Assembly (NCBI GenBank): GCA_903860085.1
Contig: CAIOPD010000122.1
Span: forward strand, 1 to 5,308
Direction: 5' to 3'
Length of the DNA: 5,308 bases
Origin: an uncultured Pseudomonadota bacterium
Lineage (GTDB): Bacteria; Pseudomonadota; Gammaproteobacteria; Burkholderiales; Methylophilaceae
Shown one piece after another: positions 1 through 5,308 of this stretch; position 1 is the stretch's first letter; each line of letters starts with the position of its first letter. The translations under genes were made by a program, and so were the position numbers. Under the pieces are notes generated by a model. It saw nothing but the letters and a program-made list of their open reading frames with translations, did not search any database and was not told the origin of the DNA.

Positions 1-104
1 ATGTTGCTAACGGCATTCCACCTGGGTCAGAAGTTAAAATCAATCTTGCAATCATGGCACAAGGGCACTCCCTAGCGGGGTACCGCGTCCTGCTCACTTA
101 CTAA
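1..104 (+). CDS. Possible 3' end of an unidentified gene (partial)
   Basis: The frame starting at base 3 is open from the window edge to TAA at 102-104 and gives about 33 residues, ending KINLAIMAQGHSLAGYRVLL-T-Y. The alternating hydrophobic pattern after a PPGSE turn suits the closing beta strands of a protein, so this may be the C-terminus of a gene that begins outside the window. I do not recognise the family. The reading is weak: a stretch this short can be open by chance. A second frame (98-202) also stays open with plausible amino acids, so a frameshifted remnant is another possibility. If real, the gene ends 141 bp before pqqA, on the same strand. Confidence 0.3.
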   Translation, partial: VANGIPPGSEVKINLAIMAQGHSLAGYRVLLTY

Positions 105-233
105 TCGGTATCGCAGTAGCAGAGCTAAAACCTAATGAAAATCATGAGCGCTATTTAATCACTTTACATAGTTGGCTTTTACATCAAGTCTGTATTATCT
201 AATCCATAAGTTGCATTACTTAATTAATCCTTT

Positions 234-238
234 AGGAG
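234..238 (+). promoter_or_regulatory. Ribosome binding site of pqqA
   Basis: AGGAG lies 7 nt before the ATG at 246. This near-consensus Shine-Dalgarno is the main support that the 23-codon frame downstream is translated. I could not pick a convincing -35/-10 pair upstream; the 105-245 spacer is A+T rich and has several partial matches. Confidence 0.75.
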
Positions 239-245
239 ATTTACC

Positions 246-317
246 ATGTGGACTACACCAGCTGCTACTGAAATGCGTTTCGGTTTTGAAGTTACAATGT
301 ACGTAATGAATAAATAA
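246..317 (+). CDS. pqqA: PqqA, precursor peptide of the cofactor pyrroloquinoline quinone
   Basis: The 23-residue peptide reads MWTTPAATEMRFGFEVTMYV followed by MNK. It has the family hallmark E-x-x-x-Y (Glu15, Tyr19) inside GFEVTMY. In known PQQ synthesis the chaperone PqqD holds PqqA, the radical SAM enzyme PqqE cross-links this Glu and Tyr, and the processed pair becomes PQQ, the redox cofactor of periplasmic quinoprotein dehydrogenases for glucose or alcohols including methanol. The length is normal for PqqA (roughly 22-30 residues). The start is fixed by the Shine-Dalgarno 7 nt upstream. Unusually, no pqqB, C, D or E follows: a terminator begins 16 nt after the stop, and the next gene is the convergent oxyR. 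It is therefore a stand-alone copy, perhaps additional to a full pqq operon elsewhere in the genome. The identification is firm; whether it is the main copy cannot be told from here. Confidence 0.93.
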   Translation: MWTTPAATEMRFGFEVTMYVMNK

Positions 318-333
318 GCTTTAGAATTTTAGT

Positions 334-361
334 AAAAAAGGACGCTAATGCGTCCTTTTTT
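334..361. terminator. Bidirectional intrinsic terminator between pqqA and oxyR
   Basis: A perfect stem pairs GGACGC (340-345) with GCGTCC (350-355) around the loop TAAT. It is flanked by six A on the left and six T on the right, so the hairpin with its U tract works on either strand. It starts 16 nt after the pqqA stop and lies 23 nt beyond the oxyR stop, so it can end both convergent transcripts. For pqqA it implies a short monocistronic message of little more than 100 nt. Confidence 0.9.
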
Positions 362-384
362 ATTGACCAAACGTTTTTCTTAAT

Positions 385-1287
385 CTATTTTATTATTTCT
401 AAACTGTCTGATTTTATGTCTTTAATCGCGTTGGCAATGCATTCTATTGCCTGCTCTCTAGCGTAACTTTTACGCCAAGCTAGAGCGATTCTGCGCACAG
501 GGACTGGCTGCTCAAACGGAATGACTTTTACCAGCGGATTTAAATAACGCTCAGTTGCAGCACTACATGGCAGCACCGTAATACCCAAATTGGACGCCAC
601 CATGCTTCGTATGGTTTCTAGCGAATTTCCCTGTAGCACCTGGCCTTTGCGTGATAAATCTGGGCAAGCCTGCAATACCTGATGGCTATAGCAATGTCCA
701 CTATTGAGTAACAATACGTTTTCATCCATAAGCTCTAAGGCTTTAATGGACTTACGTTTGGCCCATGCATGGTCAATAGGTACCATCACCACATATTTTT
801 CGTCATACAGTGGCAAGGTCTTGATTCCTGCAACATTAAAAGGCAAGGCCACAACTGCCGCATCTATGACACCAGCCTTAAGCTGCACTTCCAATTGTGC
901 GGTTAAATTTTCCTCTATATCCAAGGGCATCTCCGGGGCGCTCACTCGCAAGAGGGGGATTATTTCTGGTAACAAATAAGGCCCTACCGAGTAAATTAAT
1001 CCTAGGCGAAAAGGGCCCGCCAATTGGTTATTACCCTGTTTCGCAATATCTCGAATGCGGCTCGCCTCTTCAAGCGTATGTATCGCCTGCACTATAATTT
1101 GTTCGCCTATGGGTGTTGGGCTAACATCGGTGCGGCTACGCTCAAAGATCAAGACGCCAAGATCTTCTTCCAGTTTTTGAATGGCAAGACTGAGTGCAGG
1201 CTGGCTCACAAAGCACTTTTCAGCCGCACGCCTAAAATTTCGTGCTTTGGAAACCGCGACTACAAAGCGTAATTCATTCAAGGTCAT
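385..1287 (-). CDS. oxyR: OxyR, LysR-type hydrogen peroxide sensor and regulator
   Basis: The protein has 300 residues, close to the usual 305. Residues 1-60 form the LysR winged helix-turn-helix (RNFRRAAEKCFVSQPALSLAIQKLE), followed by a linker helix and the effector domain starting near GPFRLGLI (91). Two cysteines, Cys199 in SGHC and Cys208 in QAC, fall at the same numbers as the redox pair of E. coli OxyR, whose disulfide forms with peroxide and switches the protein to an activator. VGPYLLPEIIP (101-111) and SLETIRSMVASNLGITVLP (222-240) match OxyR, and His198 is kept. Residue 100 is Ser, where E. coli has Thr. Other cysteines are Cys25, Cys241 and Cys283. The start is supported by AGGA 8 nt upstream. 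The gene diverges from a zinc-ribbon gene and has an OxyR-like palindrome just upstream, so autoregulation is likely. The usual targets katG, ahpC and dps are not adjacent. Confidence 0.92.
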   Translation of the reverse strand: MTLNELRFVVAVSKARNFRRAAEKCFVSQPALSLAIQKLEEDLGVLIFERSRTDVSPTPIGEQIIVQAIHTLEEASRIRDIAKQGNNQLAGPFRLGLIYSVGPYLLPEIIPLLRVSAPEMPLDIEENLTAQLEVQLKAGVIDAAVVALPFNVAGIKTLPLYDEKYVVMVPIDHAWAKRKSIKALELMDENVLLLNSGHCYSHQVLQACPDLSRKGQVLQGNSLETIRSMVASNLGITVLPCSAATERYLNPLVKVIPFEQPVPVRRIALAWRKSYAREQAIECIANAIKDIKSDSLEIIK

Positions 1288-1314
1288 GGCTACTATCCTA
1301 ACGGTTGTTGTTGG

Positions 1315-1339
1315 TTTTGATAGTCCAAGCCTATCAAAA
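1315..1339. promoter_or_regulatory. Probable OxyR operator: perfect 9-bp inverted repeat
   Basis: TTTTGATAG (1315-1323) and CTATCAAAA (1331-1339) are exact reverse complements around the 7-nt spacer TCCAAGC. The core ATAG-N7-CTAT is one half of the known OxyR tetramer site (ATAG-N7-CTAT-N7-ATAG-N7-CTAT) and fits the LysR T-N11-A rule. At the spacing expected for the second half, ATAG is poorly matched (TTAC, 1342-1345) and CTAT is near (CAAT, 1353-1356). The repeat lies 28-52 nt upstream of the oxyR start, a position suited to autoregulation. Confidence 0.72.
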
Positions 1340-1361
1340 AATTACTAGTACACAATTCTAC

Positions 1362-1370
1362 CTATCAAAA
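1362..1370. promoter_or_regulatory. Third OxyR-like half-site
   Basis: CTATCAAAA is repeated exactly, 31 bp (about three helical turns) from the same arm of the palindrome at 1331-1339, so it would face the same side of the DNA. It lies on the zinc-ribbon side of the spacer, where an activator could sit. A weaker relative, TTATCAAAC (7 of 9), occurs at 1444-1452, close to the start of that gene. Confidence 0.5.
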
Positions 1371-1428
1371 TAATTTGTGATTGATTTATTTATCGCATTG
1401 GCTTTAATTGCTCCATATCATTTCGTAG

Positions 1429-1434
1429 TATGAT
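1429..1434 (+). promoter_or_regulatory. Candidate -10 element for the zinc-ribbon gene
   Basis: TATGAT differs from the TATAAT consensus by one base and lies 39 nt before the ATG at 1473. No good -35 stands 16-18 bp upstream; TTGCTC (1408-1413) is a poor match at 15 bp. A weak -35 is common at activator-dependent promoters, which would agree with the half-sites upstream, but this is only suggestive. Confidence 0.3.
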
Positions 1435-1472
1435 TAAAAAAGGTTATCAAACTTTGAATAAAGGTGGTCAAT

Positions 1473-1961
1473 ATGGTTCATACCCAAGCACCAAAAGATA
1501 AACTCAATGGCAACCAAGAAGAGGTTGCAGGGGCCTACGAATCGTCACTAGCCATGCTTCTAAAAAAGTCCGAACAAGCTGACACAAGCCTTCATAGCTT
1601 GCTGGAAGAAGACTCCAGCGAATTTACACAAATGGCGCAATGGATTAAGCGCGATTTAATTGCCGCGGCGCAGCATTTAAATGAATCGGGCCAAGAGCTC
1701 AAAGACTGGCTAGGCTTTGATTTAAAGCTAATCAAAAACGAGTTATGGGAACGATTTACCCAGGCCGCAGACAAAACAACGCTAGAGCTACTCAAGCTTA
1801 AGCAAATAGCCGCCAACGCTGAATACCACACCGGTGAAATTGTGGGTTTAGGCTCTTTAATTTGCGACCAGTGCCAAGCGCAACTCCACTTTTACAAACC
1901 CGGCCATATTCCACCATGTGCTAAATGTCACGGCACACGTTTTCATCGGCTTAACCGATAA
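1473..1961 (+). CDS. DUF1451 zinc-ribbon protein (YbeL-like)
   Basis: The 162-residue protein is rich in acidic and helical sequence up to about residue 115, with likely coiled helices around residues 45-110. It then carries GEIVGLGSLICDQCQAQLHF, a C-x2-C ... C-x2-C zinc ribbon with Cys131, Cys134, Cys149 and Cys152, ending in TRFHRLNR. Order and spacing match the DUF1451 family (E. coli YbeL), a cytosolic family without a settled function. I chose ATG 1473 over an in-frame GTG at 1464, because AAAGGTGG (1460-1467) is a good Shine-Dalgarno for 1473 and the GTG lies within it. It diverges from oxyR with an OxyR-like operator between them, so a link to oxidative stress is conceivable; thiol-zinc sites can respond to oxidants, but that is inference. 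It converges on the ATPase gene with only 35 bp between stops. Confidence 0.85.
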   Translation: MVHTQAPKDKLNGNQEEVAGAYESSLAMLLKKSEQADTSLHSLLEEDSSEFTQMAQWIKRDLIAAAQHLNESGQELKDWLGFDLKLIKNELWERFTQAADKTTLELLKLKQIAANAEYHTGEIVGLGSLICDQCQAQLHFYKPGHIPPCAKCHGTRFHRLNR

Positions 1962-1996
1962 CGCTGGCCATCAAAAACCTTTCTCAGGCTTTAGGC

Positions 1997-4612
1997 TTAA
2001 TTCCGGCCATGAATCTCTGGTCGGATTTTTTTGTACAACTCAAACCAAAGCACGCTCGCCAAACCCGCCATCACACAATATAAAAACTGTAGTGGCGAAA
2101 CGGGCGCAAAATGAAAGGTTTCGCGCAACATAGGCAGGCTTAATACCAGCATCAAGAAAATCAAAGCCGCAGTGATGACCCACCATAGGGCTGGATTGTA
2201 TTTTTTAACTGTACCCAATATGCCGTGTCGCCATGACCGATTCACCAAGATCAGGCCTAGATTGCCAATTACCACCGTTGAGAAAGTCAAAGCCCTCGCC
2301 AATTCATCACTAGCACCATGATGGAGGGAATAACCTAATACCAACAACGTTGCCAACAAGACAAACAGGCCCTGTATAAGACTTAGAATCAACACCCGCC
2401 GTCCGAACAACGCTTCCTTTGATGGTCGTGGTGGCCGTTGCATGACGTTAGGCTCCGCTGGCTCCGCTTCAAAGGCAATTGAACAAGCGGGGTTAATGAT
2501 CATTTCTAAAAACACGATATGCACTGGTGCAAATACCGGCGACCATCCTAGCAATAATGGAATCAGTGATAAGCCAACAATGGGAATATGCACCGCAAAA
2601 ATGTAAGCCATGCCTTTTCGAAGATTATCAAAAATGCCACGGCCCAACCTAACGGCATGGACGATGGAAGCAAAATCATCGTCTAGCAACACCAGTGCAG
2701 CCGCCTCTCGGGCGACATCGGTGCCACGACCACCCATCGCAATACCTATATGTGCAGCCTTTAACGCTGGAGCATCATTGACGCCATCACCTGTCATTGC
2801 AACCACCTCGCCATTCGCTTTTAGGGCATTGACGAGACGTAGCTTTTGTTCCGGCACCATGCGCGCAAACAGATTGCTATGTCTGATACGTTCCCGTAAT
2901 GTCATCTCATCCATTAAGCTTAGCTCAGGCCCTGTAACGATACCGCCATTACCAACGGCAAGGCCGATCTGAGCTGCGATTGCAGCTGCGGTGGCAGGGT
3001 AATCTCCCGTAATCATCACCACGCGTATGCCGGCAGCATTACATTCTTTGACTGCGGGTGCCACGGTCGGACGTACAGGATCAGCCAAACCGATTAGGCC
3101 AAGAAATTCAAATTCGAAATCATGCTGAATATCCGGCCAAACACTACCGCTATAGCATGCCTTAGCCACACCCAATACACGCATACCCTGATTAGCAAGC
3201 TTATCCACCTGCTTAGCTAGCACCTCTAACTGTTCTGCATTGAAATGACATAAATCAGCAATGGCTTCTGGCGCGCCCTTGGCAGCGACGACATAGTCAT
3301 CTCGATCAATGGCTTTCCAAACATGCGAGAGTGCCAGCAGTTGTGGGGATAACGCATATTCATGCGCCAGTTGCCAATCTCCATGCAGGTGTTCTGTGTC
3401 ACTTAAATATTGTTTGCCTAAGGCGTGAATGGCTTTTTCCATGGGGTCAAATGGTGAGACCTCACTAGCCAGTATAGAAAATTCGGCGAGTTCATGAAAT
3501 AACTCTGGCATCTGATGAGACAAATCGTCGCTTACAAAAATATCGTTATTTACCGCTAATTGTTGGACTGCCATTTGATTGAATGTGAGCGTTCCAGTTT
3601 TATCTACGCACATAACAGTTGCAGATCCAAGCGCTTCTACCGTTTCTGCTCGTCTCGTCAACACGCGGTGCTTAGAAATGCGCCAGGCACCCATGGCCAT
3701 AAATACTGTTAATACTACTGGGTACTCTTCTGGCAAAATTGACATTGCCAACGTGATGCCAGACAACAATCCTTGCAACCAATTGCCGCGTGTAATGCCA
3801 TAAATAATCAGCAATAATAAACTCAACATCACGCCAAGCATGGCTAAAGTAGTCACCAAACGACGAATCTCACTCTGCAACGGTGTGGTTTCAATCGCTA
3901 GTCCCTGTAAGGCCTGACCAATCTTGCCAATTTCACTAGATAGTCCCGTCGCCAATACCAATGCCTTGCCTCGCCCCTGCACAACTAGTGAGCCTGAATA
4001 GATGAATGGTAAATTATCACCTCCGGGTGGCGAGACTGAAACAATAGCGCTAATGCCGGCATTAGATTGCGCAATCTTGCTGACAGCTACTGATTCACCT
4101 GTCAGCAACGATTCGTCGGCGGAAAAATGATTGCAACTTATTAATACAGCATCTGCTGGCACGCGGTCGCCTTCCGACAAAATAAGCAGGTCACCTCGCA
4201 CCACATCGCATCCAGCAATACGTCGCTCTACCCCATCACGAAGCACTAAAGCGCGCGGGCTACTCAAATCCCTTAATGCTTCAAGCACGCGCTCAGTTTT
4301 ATTTTGCTGATAGATGGTGATTGCCATCACCACACAGACAAAACCCAATAACATTAGCGCATCACTGACATCACCAAGCATTAAATAAATAGCCCCAGCA
4401 ACCACCAGCAACAAAAACATTGGCTCACGCACGACTTCCCCAGCAATGCCCAACAAACTTCGCTGGCCTGATAAAGGGAGTGCATTCAACCCCTCTTTTT
4501 TAAGCCGAGCTTTAGCTACCGCACTTGATAAACCACCTTGCTCCAATGCCCCGAGCAACTCATGGTGAGGCCGAAACCTTTTAACAAAACGCTGGGTAGT
4601 TTTAATGGGCAT
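1997..4612 (-). CDS. P-type cation-transporting ATPase, PEEYP group, substrate unknown
   Basis: The 871-residue inner-membrane pump has the full P-type set. These are a cation ATPase N-terminal domain (to about 60), actuator TGES (171-174), phosphorylated Asp337 in DKTGTLT, nucleotide-binding KGAPEA (445-450), ITGD (534-537) and hinge TGDGVNDAP (607-615). About ten membrane helices are visible: near 64-80, 83-101, 253-273, 280-305, 668-690, 694-715, 739-761, 775-791, 808-827 and 839-858. No CxxC metal-binding domain and no CPx motif are present, so it is not a copper/zinc-type (P1B) pump. The architecture is that of P2 (calcium/magnesium-like) ATPases, but helix 4 reads PEEYP (294-298) rather than PEGLP, and helix 6 reads FLEMIINPACSIAFEAEP. 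The transported ion is unclear. The start has no clear Shine-Dalgarno; the gene sits 38 bp after a UPF0158 gene on the same strand and may rely on that transcript. Confidence 0.9.
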   Translation of the reverse strand: MPIKTTQRFVKRFRPHHELLGALEQGGLSSAVAKARLKKEGLNALPLSGQRSLLGIAGEVVREPMFLLLVVAGAIYLMLGDVSDALMLLGFVCVVMAITIYQQNKTERVLEALRDLSSPRALVLRDGVERRIAGCDVVRGDLLILSEGDRVPADAVLISCNHFSADESLLTGESVAVSKIAQSNAGISAIVSVSPPGGDNLPFIYSGSLVVQGRGKALVLATGLSSEIGKIGQALQGLAIETTPLQSEIRRLVTTLAMLGVMLSLLLLIIYGITRGNWLQGLLSGITLAMSILPEEYPVVLTVFMAMGAWRISKHRVLTRRAETVEALGSATVMCVDKTGTLTFNQMAVQQLAVNNDIFVSDDLSHQMPELFHELAEFSILASEVSPFDPMEKAIHALGKQYLSDTEHLHGDWQLAHEYALSPQLLALSHVWKAIDRDDYVVAAKGAPEAIADLCHFNAEQLEVLAKQVDKLANQGMRVLGVAKACYSGSVWPDIQHDFEFEFLGLIGLADPVRPTVAPAVKECNAAGIRVVMITGDYPATAAAIAAQIGLAVGNGGIVTGPELSLMDEMTLRERIRHSNLFARMVPEQKLRLVNALKANGEVVAMTGDGVNDAPALKAAHIGIAMGGRGTDVAREAAALVLLDDDFASIVHAVRLGRGIFDNLRKGMAYIFAVHIPIVGLSLIPLLLGWSPVFAPVHIVFLEMIINPACSIAFEAEPAEPNVMQRPPRPSKEALFGRRVLILSLIQGLFVLLATLLVLGYSLHHGASDELARALTFSTVVIGNLGLILVNRSWRHGILGTVKKYNPALWWVITAALIFLMLVLSLPMLRETFHFAPVSPLQFLYCVMAGLASVLWFELYKKIRPEIHGRN

Positions 4613-4650
4613 TATTAGTAAATATTTCTAGATTTAAATAGTCTGAGTTA

Positions 4651-5085
4651 TTAAGGTGAGGTTGCGTATGTCAGCTTGATATTGTTGTCATCACACCAAA
4701 TACGCAGCTCCTCATCACAGGCATTTGCCTCGTATGCAAACCAAGGCTCTAGCATGCCTTCCGCTTGGAGCAATTCTTTAAATCGCCTATAAGCGCCTCG
4801 TTTGCGAAAAAAGCTAGCAACGGTGTTGTAGTGATCTGGAAGCGCTCGGTCTATAAAATCTAGCGCCATCTTTTGACCAAGTTGCAGCTCATTCTTATGT
4901 GGAACGGCTAGATAGCGTGTTGAGGTTGTAACGTCCTCTGGCACAGTCTCTTCCAGCTCAACACTTGCTGATACCCAGAATATTTCACCAGTATCCAAAG
5001 AGATATAAGCATTTTGTACAGATGGAGAATCCGAGCTTACAAATTCAAAGGCATTGCGTAATTCGTTGTAGTTGACACTACTCAT
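4651..5085 (-). CDS. UPF0158 family protein
   Basis: The 144-residue soluble protein has the UPF0158 layout. An N-terminal VNYNELRNAFEFVS helix is followed by an AYISLDTGEIFWVS strand pair (27-39). Then come RYLAVPHKNELQLG (57-70), the signature FFRKRGAYRRFKELL (92-106), and a WFAYEANACDEELRIWC tail (115-131). There is no signal peptide or membrane segment, so it should be cytosolic. The molecular function of the family is unknown to me. The start is well supported: AAGGA (complement of 5091-5095) lies 5 nt before the ATG. It is the first gene of a possible two-gene unit with the P-type ATPase, 38 bp downstream with no terminator between. It diverges from the hflX-like gene across 120 bp. The length is normal and all conserved blocks look intact. 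Confidence 0.85.
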   Translation of the reverse strand: MSSVNYNELRNAFEFVSSDSPSVQNAYISLDTGEIFWVSASVELEETVPEDVTTSTRYLAVPHKNELQLGQKMALDFIDRALPDHYNTVASFFRKRGAYRRFKELLQAEGMLEPWFAYEANACDEELRIWCDDNNIKLTYATSP

Positions 5086-5205
5086 GGTGATCCTTAATGC
5101 AATGTTGTTTTGTTAAAACCCAAGAAGCTATGCATACTTCATTTAGCTGCTGATTGCTTTTGAGTTACTATCTGACCTCAATCACCACAAAGATGCAATA
5201 TCCTA

Positions 5206-5308
5206 ATGCAAAAAGAAGTTATAGAGCAACCTAGATACGCTGTTGTAGCCGCTGTTCAACTGCCAAACGTCACAGATATTGAATTCGAAGCCTCTCTTAA
5301 TGAATTAC
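5206..5308 (+). CDS. hflX: Probable HflX GTPase, N-terminus only (runs off the window)
   Basis: ATG at 5206 opens a frame that continues past the window edge, giving 34 residues. After a short basic and acidic lead comes YAVVAAVQLPNVTDIEFEASLNEL, which resembles the opening of HflX (ERALLVGVQLP..., then a helix with EASL.EL). HflX is a ribosome-binding GTPase that splits stalled ribosomes after heat or antibiotic stress. The GTPase G motifs would lie beyond the window, so the call rests on the N-terminal pattern alone. In-frame TGA codons at 5161 and 5173 exclude a longer form, and no clear Shine-Dalgarno precedes the ATG. In many proteobacteria hfq precedes hflX; here the upstream neighbour is the divergent UPF0158 gene instead. 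Confidence 0.6.
   Translation, partial: MQKEVIEQPRYAVVAAVQLPNVTDIEFEASLNEL

Noticed and set aside
163..203. Possible pqqA promoter (TTTACA at 163-168 and 178-183, TATTAT at 193-198)
   Set aside because: The elements match consensus well individually, but the spacings (24 and 9 bp) are wrong for a sigma-70 promoter.
704..1272. Three plus-strand open frames (704-979, 897-1097, 1024-1272) opposite oxyR
   Set aside because: They overlap a clear oxyR reading frame, have no family features and lack ribosome sites; they are antisense shadows.
1464..1472. Earlier GTG start for the zinc-ribbon gene
   Set aside because: The GTG lies inside the Shine-Dalgarno AAAGGTGG that serves the ATG at 1473.
1592..1831. 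Minus-strand open frame inside the zinc-ribbon gene
   Set aside because: Its serine- and leucine-rich composition is typical of an antisense shadow, and the plus-strand protein has a conserved zinc ribbon.
1974..1992. Possible terminator after the ATPase gene (minus strand AAAGCCT GAGA AAGGTTTTT)
   Set aside because: The stem is only about six pairs with a bulged G, and the T run is part of the stem, so it is too weak to call.
1918..2133. Plus-strand open frame across the convergent junction
   Set aside because: It overlaps the ends of two well-supported genes, has no recognisable domain and no ribosome site.
2610..3803. Plus-strand open frames 2610-2972 and 3579-3803 within the ATPase gene
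   Set aside because: They lie opposite the hinge and phosphorylation regions of the ATPase, and their low-complexity products show no motif.

Overview
The window looks like ordinary chromosome from a Gram-negative proteobacterium of moderate G+C. The PqqA precursor has the MWT...GFEVTMY form that I associate with beta- and gammaproteobacteria. An OxyR with Escherichia coli numbering, a DUF1451 zinc-ribbon protein and a UPF0158 protein agree with that. PQQ use makes a methylotroph (for example Methylophilaceae) possible, but nothing here proves it. I see no insertion sequence, CRISPR array, tRNA, rRNA or phage gene.

Left part (1-384): a possible gene 3' end is followed by a tiny complete pqqA (246-317, plus strand) with a good Shine-Dalgarno. 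A strong, symmetrical hairpin terminator (334-361) separates it from the convergent oxyR. No pqqB, C, D or E follows, so this pqqA is detached from the usual operon, at least on its downstream side.

Middle (385-1961): oxyR (minus) and a DUF1451 zinc-ribbon gene (plus) diverge from a 185-bp spacer. The spacer holds a perfect 9-bp inverted repeat with an OxyR-type ATAG-N7-CTAT core, plus a third identical half-site. This suggests oxyR autoregulation and possibly peroxide control of the zinc-ribbon gene.

Right part (1997-5308): a UPF0158 gene and a ten-helix P-type cation ATPase lie in that order on the minus strand, 38 bp apart, and may be one transcript. The ATPase belongs to a bacterial group with PEE(Y/F)P in helix 4 and unclear ion specificity. 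Divergent from them, the window ends inside the start of a plus-strand gene that resembles the N-terminus of the GTPase HflX.

The most useful leads are the orphan pqqA, the OxyR-like operator in the oxyR/DUF1451 spacer, and the UPF0158-ATPase pairing. I found no convincing wholly new system. No gap without a gene exceeds 300 bp.
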